Assembly: GCA_039812375.1 (NCBI GenBank)
Contig: JBDIAO010000004.1
Coordinates: forward strand, 1-64,000
Length of the DNA stretch: 64,000 bases
Direction: 5' to 3'
Source: JAGOME01 sp039812375
GTDB lineage: Bacteria; Actinomycetota; Actinomycetes; Actinomycetales; Dermatophilaceae
Made by a program: the position numbers and the translations under genes. Shown piece by piece: positions 49,401-57,305 of the stretch (its first letter is position 1; every line of letters begins with the position of its first letter). The notes below the pieces were generated by a model that worked only from the letters and a program-made list of their open reading frames with translations, did not search any database and was not told where the DNA came from.

Positions 49401-50368
49401 ATCGTGCCGGGGTTCGTCAACGAGATCGTCGTGCCCTGGAAGTCCTCGATGACGAGCTTGTCGGCACGGGCCTTCTTGACGATCGACTCGTAGGAGGCCC
49501 AGAAGTGAGCGAAGTCCATCGTCTCGGCGCCCTTGATGCTCGGGACGACGAGCTTGCGGGTGCCGTCCTCGCGAGCCAGGTCGATCGCCAGGCCCAGGTT
49601 GACGTTGGCGGGCTTGACCAGGACCGGCTTGCCGCTCTCGTCGTGGTCGAAGCTGTAGTTCATCTCCGGCATCGTGGCCAGTGCGCGCACGATAGCGAAG
49701 CCGATGACGTGGGTGTAGCTCACCTTGCCGCCGCGGGAGCGGGCGAGGTGGTTGTTGATGACGATCCGGTTGTCGACGAGCAGCTTGGCCGGAACCGCAC
49801 GCACCGAGGTTGCCGTCGGAACGTGCAGTGAGGACTCCATATTCGTCGCGGTGCGCGCCCCCACGCCGCGGATCGGGACGGTCTCCCCGGCCGCCCCGGC
49901 TTGGGGGCCTGGGTGGGGCGCGTGCTCTCGAGGCGTTCGCAGAGGCGCCTTCGACGCCGACTCCGCGGCGGGTGCCGGTGCGGGTGCGGGCGCCGCCGGC
50001 GCTGCTGCCGGTGCGGGTGCGGGCGCCGCCGGCGCTGCTGCCGGTGCCGGTGCAACTGGCGGTGCCGGTGCAACTCGCGGTGCCGGTGCAACTCGCGGTG
50101 CCGACACGGGTGCTGCCGGCGCTGCTGCCGGTGTTCTTTTGGTCACCCGTGGGGTCGCGTCAGGGCCGCCGTTGCCTGCGGCTGGCGTCGAAGCGCGCGC
50201 TCCGGTGTGGGCGGCGGGCGCATCCCCTGGGGTGTAGTCCCGGAAGAAGTCCCACCAAGCCTTGTCGACCGAGTTCTTGTCCTTCAGGTAGCTCTCGTAG
50301 AGCTCATCGACCAACCAGTCGTTGGGGCCGAAGCTCGTCTGCGGGTCGGGTTGGTGCGCATCGGACAC
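46466..50368 (-). CDS. kgd: Multifunctional 2-oxoglutarate decarboxylase/dehydrogenase E1 with succinyltransferase domain
   Basis: 1300 aa, GTG start. Order: E1 N-terminal tail (DWLVDELYESYLKD), a Pro/Ala-rich linker (about 60-150), E2-type succinyltransferase domain with YDHRIIQGAQSG (catalytic His near 375), then E1 with GMPHRGRLNVLA, the TPP site GDAAFAGQG...NNQVGFTT (near 706) and the C-terminal transketolase domain. This single-chain design is the mycobacterial/corynebacterial Kgd/OdhA, controlled by the FHA protein GarA/OdhI. Last gene pair downstream: DUF6104 and SGNH hydrolase. Confidence 0.95.
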   Translation of the reverse strand: MSDAHQPDPQTSFGPNDWLVDELYESYLKDKNSVDKAWWDFFRDYTPGDAPAAHTGARASTPAAGNGGPDATPRVTKRTPAAAPAAPVSAPRVAPAPRVAPAPPVAPAPAAAPAAPAPAPAAAPAAPAPAPAPAAESASKAPLRTPREHAPHPGPQAGAAGETVPIRGVGARTATNMESSLHVPTATSVRAVPAKLLVDNRIVINNHLARSRGGKVSYTHVIGFAIVRALATMPEMNYSFDHDESGKPVLVKPANVNLGLAIDLAREDGTRKLVVPSIKGAETMDFAHFWASYESIVKKARADKLVIEDFQGTTISLTNPGTIGTVHSVPRLMPGQGAIIGVGAMDYPAEWQGASVETINRNAVSKILTLTSTYDHRIIQGAQSGDFLRAIHQLLLGHDGFYEEIFESLRIPYEPVRWVQDISASHDDDINKVARVQELIHAYRVRGHLMADTDPLEYSQRRHPDLDITRHGLTLWDLDRHFATGGFGGEPFLKLRKVLGILRDSYCRTIGVEYMHIQDPEQREWIQDKIEVPHEKVTRDEQLRILRRLNAAEAFETFLQTKFVGQKRFSLEGAESVIALLDRVLSCAAEDGLDEVCIGMPHRGRLNVLANIAGKSYGQIFREFEGKQDPRSVQGSGDVKYHLGTEGAFVAENGATTRVYLAANPSHLEAVNPVLEGIVRAKQDRLNLAGEDFTVLPVLLHGDAAFAGQGVVAETLNLSQLRGYRTGGTVHIVINNQVGFTTAPSSSRSSTYSTDVARMIQAPIFHVNGDDPEAVVHVAELAYQFRKDFRKDVVVDMVCYRRRGHNEGDDPSMTQPLMYELIEAKRSVRKLYTESLIGRGDITVEDAAAALQDYQKQLERVFVETREALKASEADAALTNASYAGTDVEGHAGLEPPTAQVAGVDATRHSATNTAISPEMLHHIGDAFHKIPEGFTVHPKLLQMLEKRVESTRTGGIDWGTAELIAFGSLLLDGTPVRLAGQDSRRGTFVQRHAVLIDKENAQEWTPLLYLGKGQARFWVYDSLLSEYAAMGFEYGYSVERPDALVLWEAQFGDFANGAQTIVDEFISSSEQKWGQRSSVVLLLPHGYEGQGPDHSSGRIERYLQLCAQNNMTVAYPSTPASYFHLLRRQAYARPRRPLVVFTPKSMLRLRAASSMPEHFTSGRFWPVLRDRAGATAGTVTRVLIAAGKCVYELEAEREKRQDSATAILRLEQYYPMPAADLAAELATYPDAEIVYVQDEPINQGAWPFLGLNLQGSLADLGEYRPIRVVGRRPSASPSTGSSKRHQLEQAELVAEAFDR

Positions 50369-50504
50369 GGCGGATAACGCCTCTTTCTCGTTGGCGTCGG
50401 CATCGACGAAAGACGGGTCGACCTCAGCCTAGCCCGCACGAGGTTCCGGCGTGGCCTGGCTCACCGTGTGTGGCCGCCGCATCGTGCCGGCTCTGGGCCT
50501 AGAT

Positions 50505-50524
50505 CTGGGCCCAGCTGGGCCCAG
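50505..50524. repeat. Tandem pair of 10-bp palindromes
   Basis: CTGGGCCCAG repeated twice without spacer in the gap between kgd and the ABC permease gene. The two copies can pair with each other or each fold back; a terminator role is possible. Confidence 0.7.
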
Positions 50525-50556
50525 CGATCTACGAGTGGAAGAGGCGCCAAGCCGAA

Positions 50557-51360
50557 CTACGTGATGTCCTGACGGATGGTGCGGACGATCCCCAGCCCGG
50601 CCAGGACCGCGGCCCAGGCGCACAGGCCGAGAGCGGCGGCCCACCACGCCAGCTCGTGGGTCTGGCCGCTCTGGGTGACGACGTTGATGGTGTTGCTCGT
50701 CAGCTGGGTCGGCAGCCACGGACTGACGTGATCCCGGCCCCAGGGCCACAACGACAGGAGGAGCGAGAGCAGTGGCTCGACGATCCAGGCGACGCCGACC
50801 CCGATAAGCAGGGCGGCAACCTGGTTGGGGATGAGGATGCCGATACCCAGGCCGATCAGGGCCCACAACCCCAGGACCAACAGGGACAGCGCCAGGGTCC
50901 GATAGACCCCCGAGCCTGGGAAGGGGTCGTGGCCGAGCAGGCGCAGGACCGTCGCCCCGACGGCCACCGACGCGGCCATACTCACGGCGGCATACCCGGC
51001 GCCAATGCCAAGCAGGGCGATGACCTTGGCCAGCATGGGCTGCAAACGTCTCGGGGTGGCCAGGAAGGTGCTGGTGATCGTCTTGTGCCGGTACTCGCTG
51101 CCGATCGCCATGATCCCGATCGTCAGCATGAGGAGGTACCCGATGCTGATCCCGCCGGTGTAAACGCTGTTGGCGACCTCGGTGGGGTTTGCGGAGAGGC
51201 CGCCCTGCTGCTGGATTCGGGCGAACGACTCACTCGTGTAGAACCAGGCGAAGAACCCCGCGAAGGTGCCGCCGGCGAGGAACATGGCGATCGCCATCCC
51301 CCACCACATCCTGGTGGTGAAGAACTTGAGGAACTCCGAACGCACCGCCCGGCCCATCAT
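50557..51360 (-). CDS. ABC-2 type transporter permease
   Basis: A 267-aa protein, six transmembrane helices: MMGRAVRSEFLKFFTTRMWW (start), TIGIMAIGSEYRHKTITSTF (a common ABC-2 loop), ALIGLGIGILIPNQVAALL and later. Substrate unknown. The ATG overlaps the ATPase stop (ATGA), so both are co-translated. Confidence 0.88.
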   Translation of the reverse strand: MMGRAVRSEFLKFFTTRMWWGMAIAMFLAGGTFAGFFAWFYTSESFARIQQQGGLSANPTEVANSVYTGGISIGYLLMLTIGIMAIGSEYRHKTITSTFLATPRRLQPMLAKVIALLGIGAGYAAVSMAASVAVGATVLRLLGHDPFPGSGVYRTLALSLLVLGLWALIGLGIGILIPNQVAALLIGVGVAWIVEPLLSLLLSLWPWGRDHVSPWLPTQLTSNTINVVTQSGQTHELAWWAAALGLCAWAAVLAGLGIVRTIRQDIT

Positions 51361-52319
51361 CGCGGTTCCCCGTCCGTGACCGGGGCGGCGACGGCTTGCT
51401 CGGGAGCGGTGCCGCCGAGGTTTCGGTTCCCCCCGTCGGTGAGTGCGAAGAAGAGCTCCTCGAGGTCGGCCTCCTTGGCCCGCAGCTCCCAGACTGGCAG
51501 GCCGGCATGCAGGGCGACATCTCCGACGAGCCGAAGGTCGGTCGTGTCGACGACGAGGGTGTCGTCGGCCCCGGGGGTGGCTCGCACGTCGGCGACCCGC
51601 AGGGCCCCGGCCAGACGTTCCGGGTCGGAGGTGCGCACGACTGCGCCCCGGCCGCCGCTGAGGGCCTCGACGGTCCCCGAGGTGACCAGTTGTCCATTGT
51701 GGATGATGAGGATGTCGTCCACGGTCTGCTGCACCTCCTGGAGCAGGTGGCTGGAGATGAGGATCGTCTTGCCTCCATCGCTGAGGTGCCTCAGGAAGCC
51801 GCGCAGCCAGCGGATCCCCTCCGGGTCCAGCCCGTTGGCCGGCTCGTCGAGGATGAGGACGCGAGGGTCGCCGAGGAGGGCGGCAGCCAGGGCGAGGCGT
51901 TGTCGCATGCCCATGGAGTACTCGCCGGCGCGCTTGCGGGCCGCGGCCGGGATCCCGGTCAGCTCAAGGAGCTCGTCGACTCGATGGCTGGGTATGCCGC
52001 CTGCTGCCGCGAGCACCCGCAGGTGGTCCCGGCCGCTGCGCCCGGGGTGGAAGTTCGTTGCCTCTAAGGCGGCGCCGACGACTCGGAGCGGGTCGTCGAG
52101 TCCACGGTAGGGGACGCCGTCGATGGTCGCGGTCCCGGCGCTGGGGTGCACCAGGCCGAGCAGCATCCGCAGTGTCGTCGTCTTGCCGGCACCGTTGGGG
52201 CCGAGGAAGCCGGTGATCCGGCCAGGTTCGACGACGAATGACAGGTCGTTGACCGCGGTGAAGGAGCCGAAGGTCTTGGTCAGGCCGTCGGCCTCGATGC
52301 GGGCGCCGGTGGTGGTCAA
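51357..52319 (-). CDS. ABC transporter ATP-binding protein (drug/lipid exporter type)
   Basis: A 320-aa protein. Walker A GFLGPNGAGKTTTLRM, signature YSMGMRQRLALAAALLG, Walker B VLILDEPANGLDPEG, and a C-terminal extension of the bacitracin/daunorubicin exporter subfamily. Start codon TTG with GGAGG 6 nt upstream. The substrate cannot be judged from sequence. Confidence 0.88.
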   Translation of the reverse strand: MTTTGARIEADGLTKTFGSFTAVNDLSFVVEPGRITGFLGPNGAGKTTTLRMLLGLVHPSAGTATIDGVPYRGLDDPLRVVGAALEATNFHPGRSGRDHLRVLAAAGGIPSHRVDELLELTGIPAAARKRAGEYSMGMRQRLALAAALLGDPRVLILDEPANGLDPEGIRWLRGFLRHLSDGGKTILISSHLLQEVQQTVDDILIIHNGQLVTSGTVEALSGGRGAVVRTSDPERLAGALRVADVRATPGADDTLVVDTTDLRLVGDVALHAGLPVWELRAKEADLEELFFALTDGGNRNLGGTAPEQAVAAPVTDGEPR

Positions 52320-52385
52320 GGGGTCCTCCGACAGGTCGTCATGCCCTCATCGTCGCAGGGACGACGAGAACGAGGATCCGTCGTC

Positions 52386-52440
52386 AGGGGGAACTCGGCG
52401 GAGCTCAGGGGGAACTCAGGGGAGCTCGGGGCAACTCAGG
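52386..52440. repeat. Imperfect tandem GGGGAACTC/GGAGCTC repeats
   Basis: Several variants of GGGGAACTCAGGGGAGCTC occur in series in the divergent region between the ABC ATPase and CNNM genes. Confidence 0.7.
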
Positions 52441-52471
52441 GTCCGCCCGAGGGAGGAGCCAGGCAAGCACC

Positions 52472-52477
52472 TAGGAT
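52472..52477 (+). promoter_or_regulatory. -10 box of the CNNM operon
   Basis: TAGGAT 9 nt before the ATG at 52487. A leaderless or nearly leaderless transcript. Confidence 0.4.
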
Positions 52478-52486
52478 GTCGCCACC

Positions 52487-53824
52487 ATGACCGAGTGGCT
52501 CTTCGTCCTCGCCGGGGTGCTGCTCACACTCGGCACCGCGGTCTTCGTCGCCGCAGAGTTCTCGCTGGTCTCCCTCGACCGGCCGTCCGTGGAACAAGCC
52601 GTGGCCCGGGGCGAGCCGGGGGCGCAGTCGGTGCTGACCTCGCTGCGGAGCCTGTCGACGCAGCTGTCCGGCGCACAGGTGGGGATCACCGTCACCACGC
52701 TGGCCCTCGGCTTCCTCACCACGCCGGCGCTGACCCGCCTGCTCACCGGTCCGGTCGCTGCGCTTCGGATCTTCGACCAGGTGGCTGCGAGCGTTGCCTC
52801 GGTGCTCGCCTTGGTCCTGGCGACTGTCTTCTCGATGATCGTCGGGGAGCTGGTCCCCCAGTTCCTCGGCTTCTCCGCACCGTTAGCGACAGCGAAGGTC
52901 GTCGCTGGACCGGTCCGCTGGTTCACCGCTGCCACCCGTCCGCTCATCGTCGTCCTCAACGGCTCGGCGAACACCTTCCTGCGTGGGGTCGGGGTCGAGC
53001 CGCAGGAGGAGTTGTCCGCGGCCAGGGCCCCGGCCGAGCTCGCGGCGCTGGTGCGCACCAGCGCCGCCGCCGGCACGCTGCCGGCCTCGACCGCGCGTCT
53101 GCTCACCGCCTCGATCGGCTTTGGTGAGCAGACCGCGGCCGACGTGATGACCCCTCGCTCCCGGGCGACTGGTGTGGACCGCACCGCCAGCGCCGCAGAC
53201 GTCCTCGCCCTCGCGCGCGCGAGCGGGCACTCGCGATTCCCCGTCCTGGGGGAGGACTGGGATGACATCGACGGCATCGTGCACGTCAAGCAGGCCATCG
53301 CCGTTCCGCACGAGCGGCGGCCCGACGTGCCCGTCTCGGCGCTGATGACCCCACCGGTCCTGGTCCCGGAGACGATCCGGCTCGACCCGCTGCTCCTGCA
53401 ACTGCGCGCCGCCGGATACCAACTGGCTGTCGTCGTCGACGAATACGGCGGCACTTCAGGGGTGGTCACCTTCGAGGACGTCGTCGAAGAGATCATCGGT
53501 GAGGTCAGTGACGAGCACGACCGCGGACAGAGCACTGGTCGGCGCCTGGCCGACGGGTCCTGGACCGTCCCCGGCATGTGGCGCCCCGACGAGGTCCGCG
53601 CCCGGGTGGGGGCGCCCATGGCCGACGGGGCGGCATACGAGACTGCCGGGGGCTGGCTCATGGATGCACTCGGGCGAGTCCCGACAGCCGGTGACGAGGT
53701 GTCCCGAGACGGCTGGGTCTACCGGGTGCAGGCGATGGAGGGCCGACGGGTCGACCGACTCCGGATTCGGCCGCTGCCCGCCGATGGTGACGCCCGGACC
53801 GCTGCCCCTGGGGGACGGTCATGA
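52487..53824 (+). CDS. CNNM/CorC-type hemolysin-family membrane protein (DUF21-CBS)
   Basis: A 445-aa protein: DUF21 transmembrane domain (about 1-200, with AQVGITVTTLALGF), two CBS repeats (about 215-340, VVDEYGGTSGVVTFEDVVEEIIGEV) and a CorC_HlyC C-terminal domain (VPTAGDEVSRDGW). Relatives move Mg or other divalent cations; activity here is not proven. Forms a tandem pair with the next gene, joined by a stop/start chain described in the findings. Confidence 0.88.
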   Translation: MTEWLFVLAGVLLTLGTAVFVAAEFSLVSLDRPSVEQAVARGEPGAQSVLTSLRSLSTQLSGAQVGITVTTLALGFLTTPALTRLLTGPVAALRIFDQVAASVASVLALVLATVFSMIVGELVPQFLGFSAPLATAKVVAGPVRWFTAATRPLIVVLNGSANTFLRGVGVEPQEELSAARAPAELAALVRTSAAAGTLPASTARLLTASIGFGEQTAADVMTPRSRATGVDRTASAADVLALARASGHSRFPVLGEDWDDIDGIVHVKQAIAVPHERRPDVPVSALMTPPVLVPETIRLDPLLLQLRAAGYQLAVVVDEYGGTSGVVTFEDVVEEIIGEVSDEHDRGQSTGRRLADGSWTVPGMWRPDEVRARVGAPMADGAAYETAGGWLMDALGRVPTAGDEVSRDGWVYRVQAMEGRRVDRLRIRPLPADGDARTAAPGGRS

Positions 53825-53854
53825 GCCGGGGGCAGCCATGAGCCGGGGGCGGCG
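53821..53854 (+). repeat. 17-bp tandem repeat carrying ATG and SD, ATGA chain
   Basis: Copies 53821-53837 and 53838-53854 (ATGAGCCGGGGGCAGCC / ATGAGCCGGGGGCGGCG). Each ATG overlaps a preceding TGA as ATGA and each copy has a G-rich CGGGGGC. The unit encodes MSRGQP* and MSRGRR*, then the true gene starts at 53855. Confidence 0.85.
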
Positions 53855-54889
53855 ATGAACGGCCTGGCGCTGGTGATCACCGTCGTGCTGCTTCTGGCGA
53901 ACGCCTTTTTCGTCGGGGCCGAGTTCGCGGCGATGGCTGCGCGCCGCAGCCAGTTGGAGCCTCTCGCCGAACGCAGTGCCCGGGCCCGCACGGTTCTGCA
54001 CGCCTTGGAGAACATGGGCATCGTCCTGACCACCGCCCAGGTAGGTATCACGGTCTGCTCGGTCCTGCTCGGGGCCATCTCGGAGGTGGCCCTGCACCAT
54101 GCGTTCGTCCCGGTCGTGGCCCGGCTGGGGTTGCCTGCGGGGGCCGCAGACGCGGCAGCGCTCGTCATCGCGCTGCTGGTGATCGTCGCCTTGCACGTGG
54201 TCGTCGGCGAGATGATCCCCAAGAACCTCGCCATCGCCGGGCCCGACCGGGCGGCGCTTGTCCTGGTGCCGCCGCTGTTCGCCCTGGCCACCGTGGCCCG
54301 CCCGGTCATCGCGGTTATGGCGTCCATCGCCAAGGCCATCGTCCGCGCCATGGGAGTGCAGCCCCGCGATGCGGCCGCGAGCGAGATCACGCCGGCGGAG
54401 ATGGCCCACATCGTCGAAGAGTCGCACCGGGAAGGCCTGGTCGAGGCGGGCCAGTTCGGGCGGATCGGGGCCGCTTTGGAGTTCAGCGACAAGGACGCCG
54501 TCGATGTCGCGGTCGCGCTCGCTGACCTGGTCACCGTGAGAGTCGGTGTCACTCCTGCGGAGGTCGAGCATCTCGTCGCCAGGCACGGGTACTCCCGCTA
54601 CCCGGTCCAGGCCGGTGACGGGGCCCTGGCTGGCTACCTGCACGTCAAGGACAGCATCTTGGCCTCGGTCGGCGAGCGGGCGCAGCCAGTGCCCACCAAA
54701 CGGGTCCGCACGATGACGACGGTGCGGCCCACCGACTCGGTGGAGGAGGTCCTGGCGGCGATGCAGACCGGCGGTTCCCATCTGGCGCGGGTGGTCGCAG
54801 ACGACGGTGAGGTCACCGGGGTCGTCTTCCTCGAAGACGTCATCGAGGAGCTCGTCGGCGAAGTGTCCGACGCCTCCCAGCGCGACTGA
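53855..54889 (+). CDS. CNNM/CorC-type membrane protein (second copy)
   Basis: A 344-aa protein with the same DUF21 domain (MAARRSQLEPLAERSAR, AQVGITVCSVLLGAI) and CBS pair (YSRYPVQAGDGALAGYLHVKDSI, FLEDVIEELVGEVSD), but lacking the CorC_HlyC tail of its neighbour. Probably a hetero-oligomeric partner. Start at 53855 follows two short upstream frames. Confidence 0.88.
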   Translation: MNGLALVITVVLLLANAFFVGAEFAAMAARRSQLEPLAERSARARTVLHALENMGIVLTTAQVGITVCSVLLGAISEVALHHAFVPVVARLGLPAGAADAAALVIALLVIVALHVVVGEMIPKNLAIAGPDRAALVLVPPLFALATVARPVIAVMASIAKAIVRAMGVQPRDAAASEITPAEMAHIVEESHREGLVEAGQFGRIGAALEFSDKDAVDVAVALADLVTVRVGVTPAEVEHLVARHGYSRYPVQAGDGALAGYLHVKDSILASVGERAQPVPTKRVRTMTTVRPTDSVEEVLAAMQTGGSHLARVVADDGEVTGVVFLEDVIEELVGEVSDASQRD

Positions 54890-54938
54890 GCCCGCCGCTC
54901 GGGAGCAGCGCGCCCAGAGAGCTCAAGAGGCCAGAGAG

Positions 54939-54974
54939 CTCGTGCGCGACAGAGGGCTCGTGCGCGACAGAGGG
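54939..54974. repeat. Two 18-bp tandem repeats
   Basis: CTCGTGCGCGACAGAGGG at 54939-54956 and 54957-54974, with a third partial copy, in the gap after the CNNM gene. Confidence 0.95.
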
Positions 54975-55103
54975 CTCGTGAGGTTCATCCTGCCGGCGCT
55001 ACCGCGCTGGGCGTATCCAGCAGGAAGGATCGGCTGACGCACCATGATGGTGTGGAGTTCACCCTCTTCGCGCCACCGAACGACCGTCAAAGGATGCGCC
55101 GAC

Positions 55104-55139
55104 ACATGTCCGTAGAACCTCACATGTCCGTGGAACCTC
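55104..55139. repeat. Two 18-bp tandem repeats at the aminotransferase start
   Basis: Copies at 55104-55121 and 55122-55139 encode MSVEPH and MSVEPP; each contains an ATG in frame, so the start region is duplicated. Confidence 0.9.
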
Positions 55140-56242
55140 CCCGACTCGTCCCGGCCGCGATGGCCACGGTCTCCGACCCCGTCACGACGCCGCCGGTCAC
55201 GGAGCTGTCCGTGGCGCAGGCCCAGCGGGAGTTCACCCCCGAGGGGGTCTACCTCAACACTGCCGCGCTCGCGCTACCCCCACGGGGCACGGTGGAGGCG
55301 GTCCGCGCCGCCCTGGCCGACTGGCAGGTTGGCGCAGCCGCTCCGGCGCAATACGACTCGTTCGTCGGCGAGTCACGCACGCTCTACGCCGGGCTCGTCG
55401 GGGTCGAACCATCCACGGTCAGCATCGGGAGTAATACCAGTGGGCTCGTGGGCTTGATCGCCGCCTCGCTCCCCGATGGTGTCGAAGTCCTGACGGTCCT
55501 CGGCGAGTTCACCAGCCTGCTCTTCCCCTTCCTCGCCCAGAGCCACCGGGGGGTCACCGTTCGGGAGGTCCCCCTGGACGAGCTCGTCTCGTCCATCACC
55601 GATCGGACCCACCTCGTGGCCGTGTCGGCGGCGCAGTCCTCGACCGGTCAGTTGGCGGACCTCGACGGGCTCGCGGATGCCGTCGAAGCAGGAACGAAGG
55701 TTCTGCTCGATCTGACCCAGGCTGCGGGATGGCTCCCCGTTGACGCGAGCCGCTACACCTGGACCGTGGCCAGCGGATACAAGTTCCTCCTCGCTCCGCG
55801 GGGAACGGCCTTCGCGACGAGCACGGGCAGCGTGGCCCAGGAGGTCGTCGCGCACAGCGCCGGCTGGTATGCCGGGGCGGATGTGTGGACGAGCATCTAC
55901 GGCAGCCCACTGCGGCTGGCCCTGGACGCGCGCCGGCTCGACACCTCACCCGCGTGGTACTCGTGGGTGGGGCAGGCGGTTTCGCTCCGGCTCCTCACCG
56001 ATGTCGGGGTGAAAGACCTCCACCGGCACGCCACGAGCCTGGCGGCGAAGGTGGAGACGGCGCTGGGTCTTCCCCTCTCCGGGTCGGCGATCATCGCCCT
56101 CGACACGACCCCCGAGGTGTCCGCTCGGATCCGGGAGCGAGGGATCGTCTCGAGCCAGCGGGCCGGACGCACCCGCGTCTCCTTCCACATCCACAACACG
56201 CTCGACGACGCAGACGCCCTCCTGGACGCACTTGGGGGGTAA
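55106..56242 (+). CDS. Aminotransferase class V / cysteine-desulfurase-fold PLP enzyme
   Basis: About 378 aa. PLP Lys in VASGYKFLLAPRGTAFA; other marks YLNTAALALPP, SNTSGLVGLIA and VLLDLTQAAGW (Asp under the pyridine ring). The reaction is not clear. The start is uncertain among several in-frame codons; the ATG at 55106 has AAAGGA about 11 nt upstream. Convergent with the TauE/SafE gene. Confidence 0.8.
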   Translation: MSVEPHMSVEPPRLVPAAMATVSDPVTTPPVTELSVAQAQREFTPEGVYLNTAALALPPRGTVEAVRAALADWQVGAAAPAQYDSFVGESRTLYAGLVGVEPSTVSIGSNTSGLVGLIAASLPDGVEVLTVLGEFTSLLFPFLAQSHRGVTVREVPLDELVSSITDRTHLVAVSAAQSSTGQLADLDGLADAVEAGTKVLLDLTQAAGWLPVDASRYTWTVASGYKFLLAPRGTAFATSTGSVAQEVVAHSAGWYAGADVWTSIYGSPLRLALDARRLDTSPAWYSWVGQAVSLRLLTDVGVKDLHRHATSLAAKVETALGLPLSGSAIIALDTTPEVSARIRERGIVSSQRAGRTRVSFHIHNTLDDADALLDALGG

Positions 56243-56304
56243 GGCCCCAGGCGGCAGGCCCGCGCACTCGTCGCCGCGACAGCCAGTCGCGGTGACAGCG
56301 TCTT

Positions 56305-57087
56305 TCAGGCCAGAGCCTTGACCGCAGCGACGAGCGCGGTGATCGCCAGGCCCGCGAGCACGACCTTGCGGAAGACCTCCGGTGACATCCCGTGGAAGAC
56401 CTTGTCCCCGAGCCACCAGCCCACCGGCACCGCGAGGATGCCGCAGGCCGCCAGCAGGAGCGCACCTGGCGCAAGCGCCCCGACGACGAAGAACCCGAGC
56501 ACCCCGACGACGTCCTGGACGAGGAAGATCGCCTGGAGAGTGGCCCGGAAGGTCCGTGGCGGCATTCCCATCGCCTGCATGGTCACGACCAGCGGGGGCC
56601 CGTTCATCCCGGTCGAGGTGAGCAAGGCCCCGCTGGTGACCCCGGTGACCCAGCGGGCCACCGGACCGGTCGGCAGACGCACCTGCGCGGCGAGCAGGAC
56701 GACGAGGACGGCGAGCACGATCGCTATGACGAGGGTGAGCCGGGCGGTCGACAGGGCGGTGAGGGCGAGCAGGCCGAGCGGTATCCCGATCAGCCCGGTG
56801 AGGCTGAACAACCGGGCCGCCGGAACGTCGACGTAGCCGCGCTCCTTGACGAAACCCACCCCGGTGAGCAGCAGGCTGAGGACCGTCATCGCGACGACCG
56901 CGGTGGCCGGGTCGACGATGAGGGCGAGCAGTGGCACCGCGACCAGGGCAGAGCCGAACCCGGTGACGGCCTGGGCCGTCGAGGCGAGGACGAAGATCCC
57001 GAATGCCGCCACGGCAGGCAGGAGCGTCACGGTGGTGAGCGTCTGGGTGGTGAGCATCTGGGCGGCGAGCATCTCGGTGGTGAGCAT
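56305..57087 (-). CDS. TauE/SafE family membrane permease
   Basis: A 260-aa protein, eight or so helices; family marks AVTGFGSALVAVPLLAL and TGMNGPPLVVTMQAMG. Transports sulfonates or other small anions in relatives. Start ATG has GAAGG 4 nt upstream. The N terminus is MLTTEMLAAQMLTTQTLTT, from a short DNA repeat that supplies three in-frame Met codons. Confidence 0.85.
   Translation of the reverse strand: MLTTEMLAAQMLTTQTLTTVTLLPAVAAFGIFVLASTAQAVTGFGSALVAVPLLALIVDPATAVVAMTVLSLLLTGVGFVKERGYVDVPAARLFSLTGLIGIPLGLLALTALSTARLTLVIAIVLAVLVVLLAAQVRLPTGPVARWVTGVTSGALLTSTGMNGPPLVVTMQAMGMPPRTFRATLQAIFLVQDVVGVLGFFVVGALAPGALLLAACGILAVPVGWWLGDKVFHGMSPEVFRKVVLAGLAITALVAAVKALA
57040..57087. repeat. 15-bp imperfect repeats at the TauE/SafE start
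   Basis: About three copies of a GTGGTGAGCATCTGG-type unit over the start; each adds a Met-Leu-Thr codon set on the minus strand. Confidence 0.75.
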
Positions 57088-57291
57088 CTGGCCTTCGGTC
57101 GGTCGAGTCCGGGCACATCTTCGCCGATTCGGCGGCACCCGCCGTCGAGGTGTCCGACTGCGCCCAGAGCGACTGAGCCCGCCGTCCGGACACTGCCGGC
57201 CCACAGAGTCCACGAGGCCCAAAGGGCGCATGCGCGCGTGCGGTCCAGAGGGTCCAGGCCGGGCGCACAGGTGTCTGACAGTGCCGCGTCC

Positions 57292-57297
57292 TAGCGT
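57292..57297 (+). promoter_or_regulatory. -10 box of the VOC protein gene
   Basis: TAGCGT 8 nt before the ATG at 57306. A leaderless arrangement is likely. Confidence 0.4.
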
Positions 57298-57305
57298 CCG
57301 CCCAC

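Noticed and set aside
48443..49831. 462-codon plus-strand open frame
   Set aside because: Antisense to kgd; no homology and no start signal.
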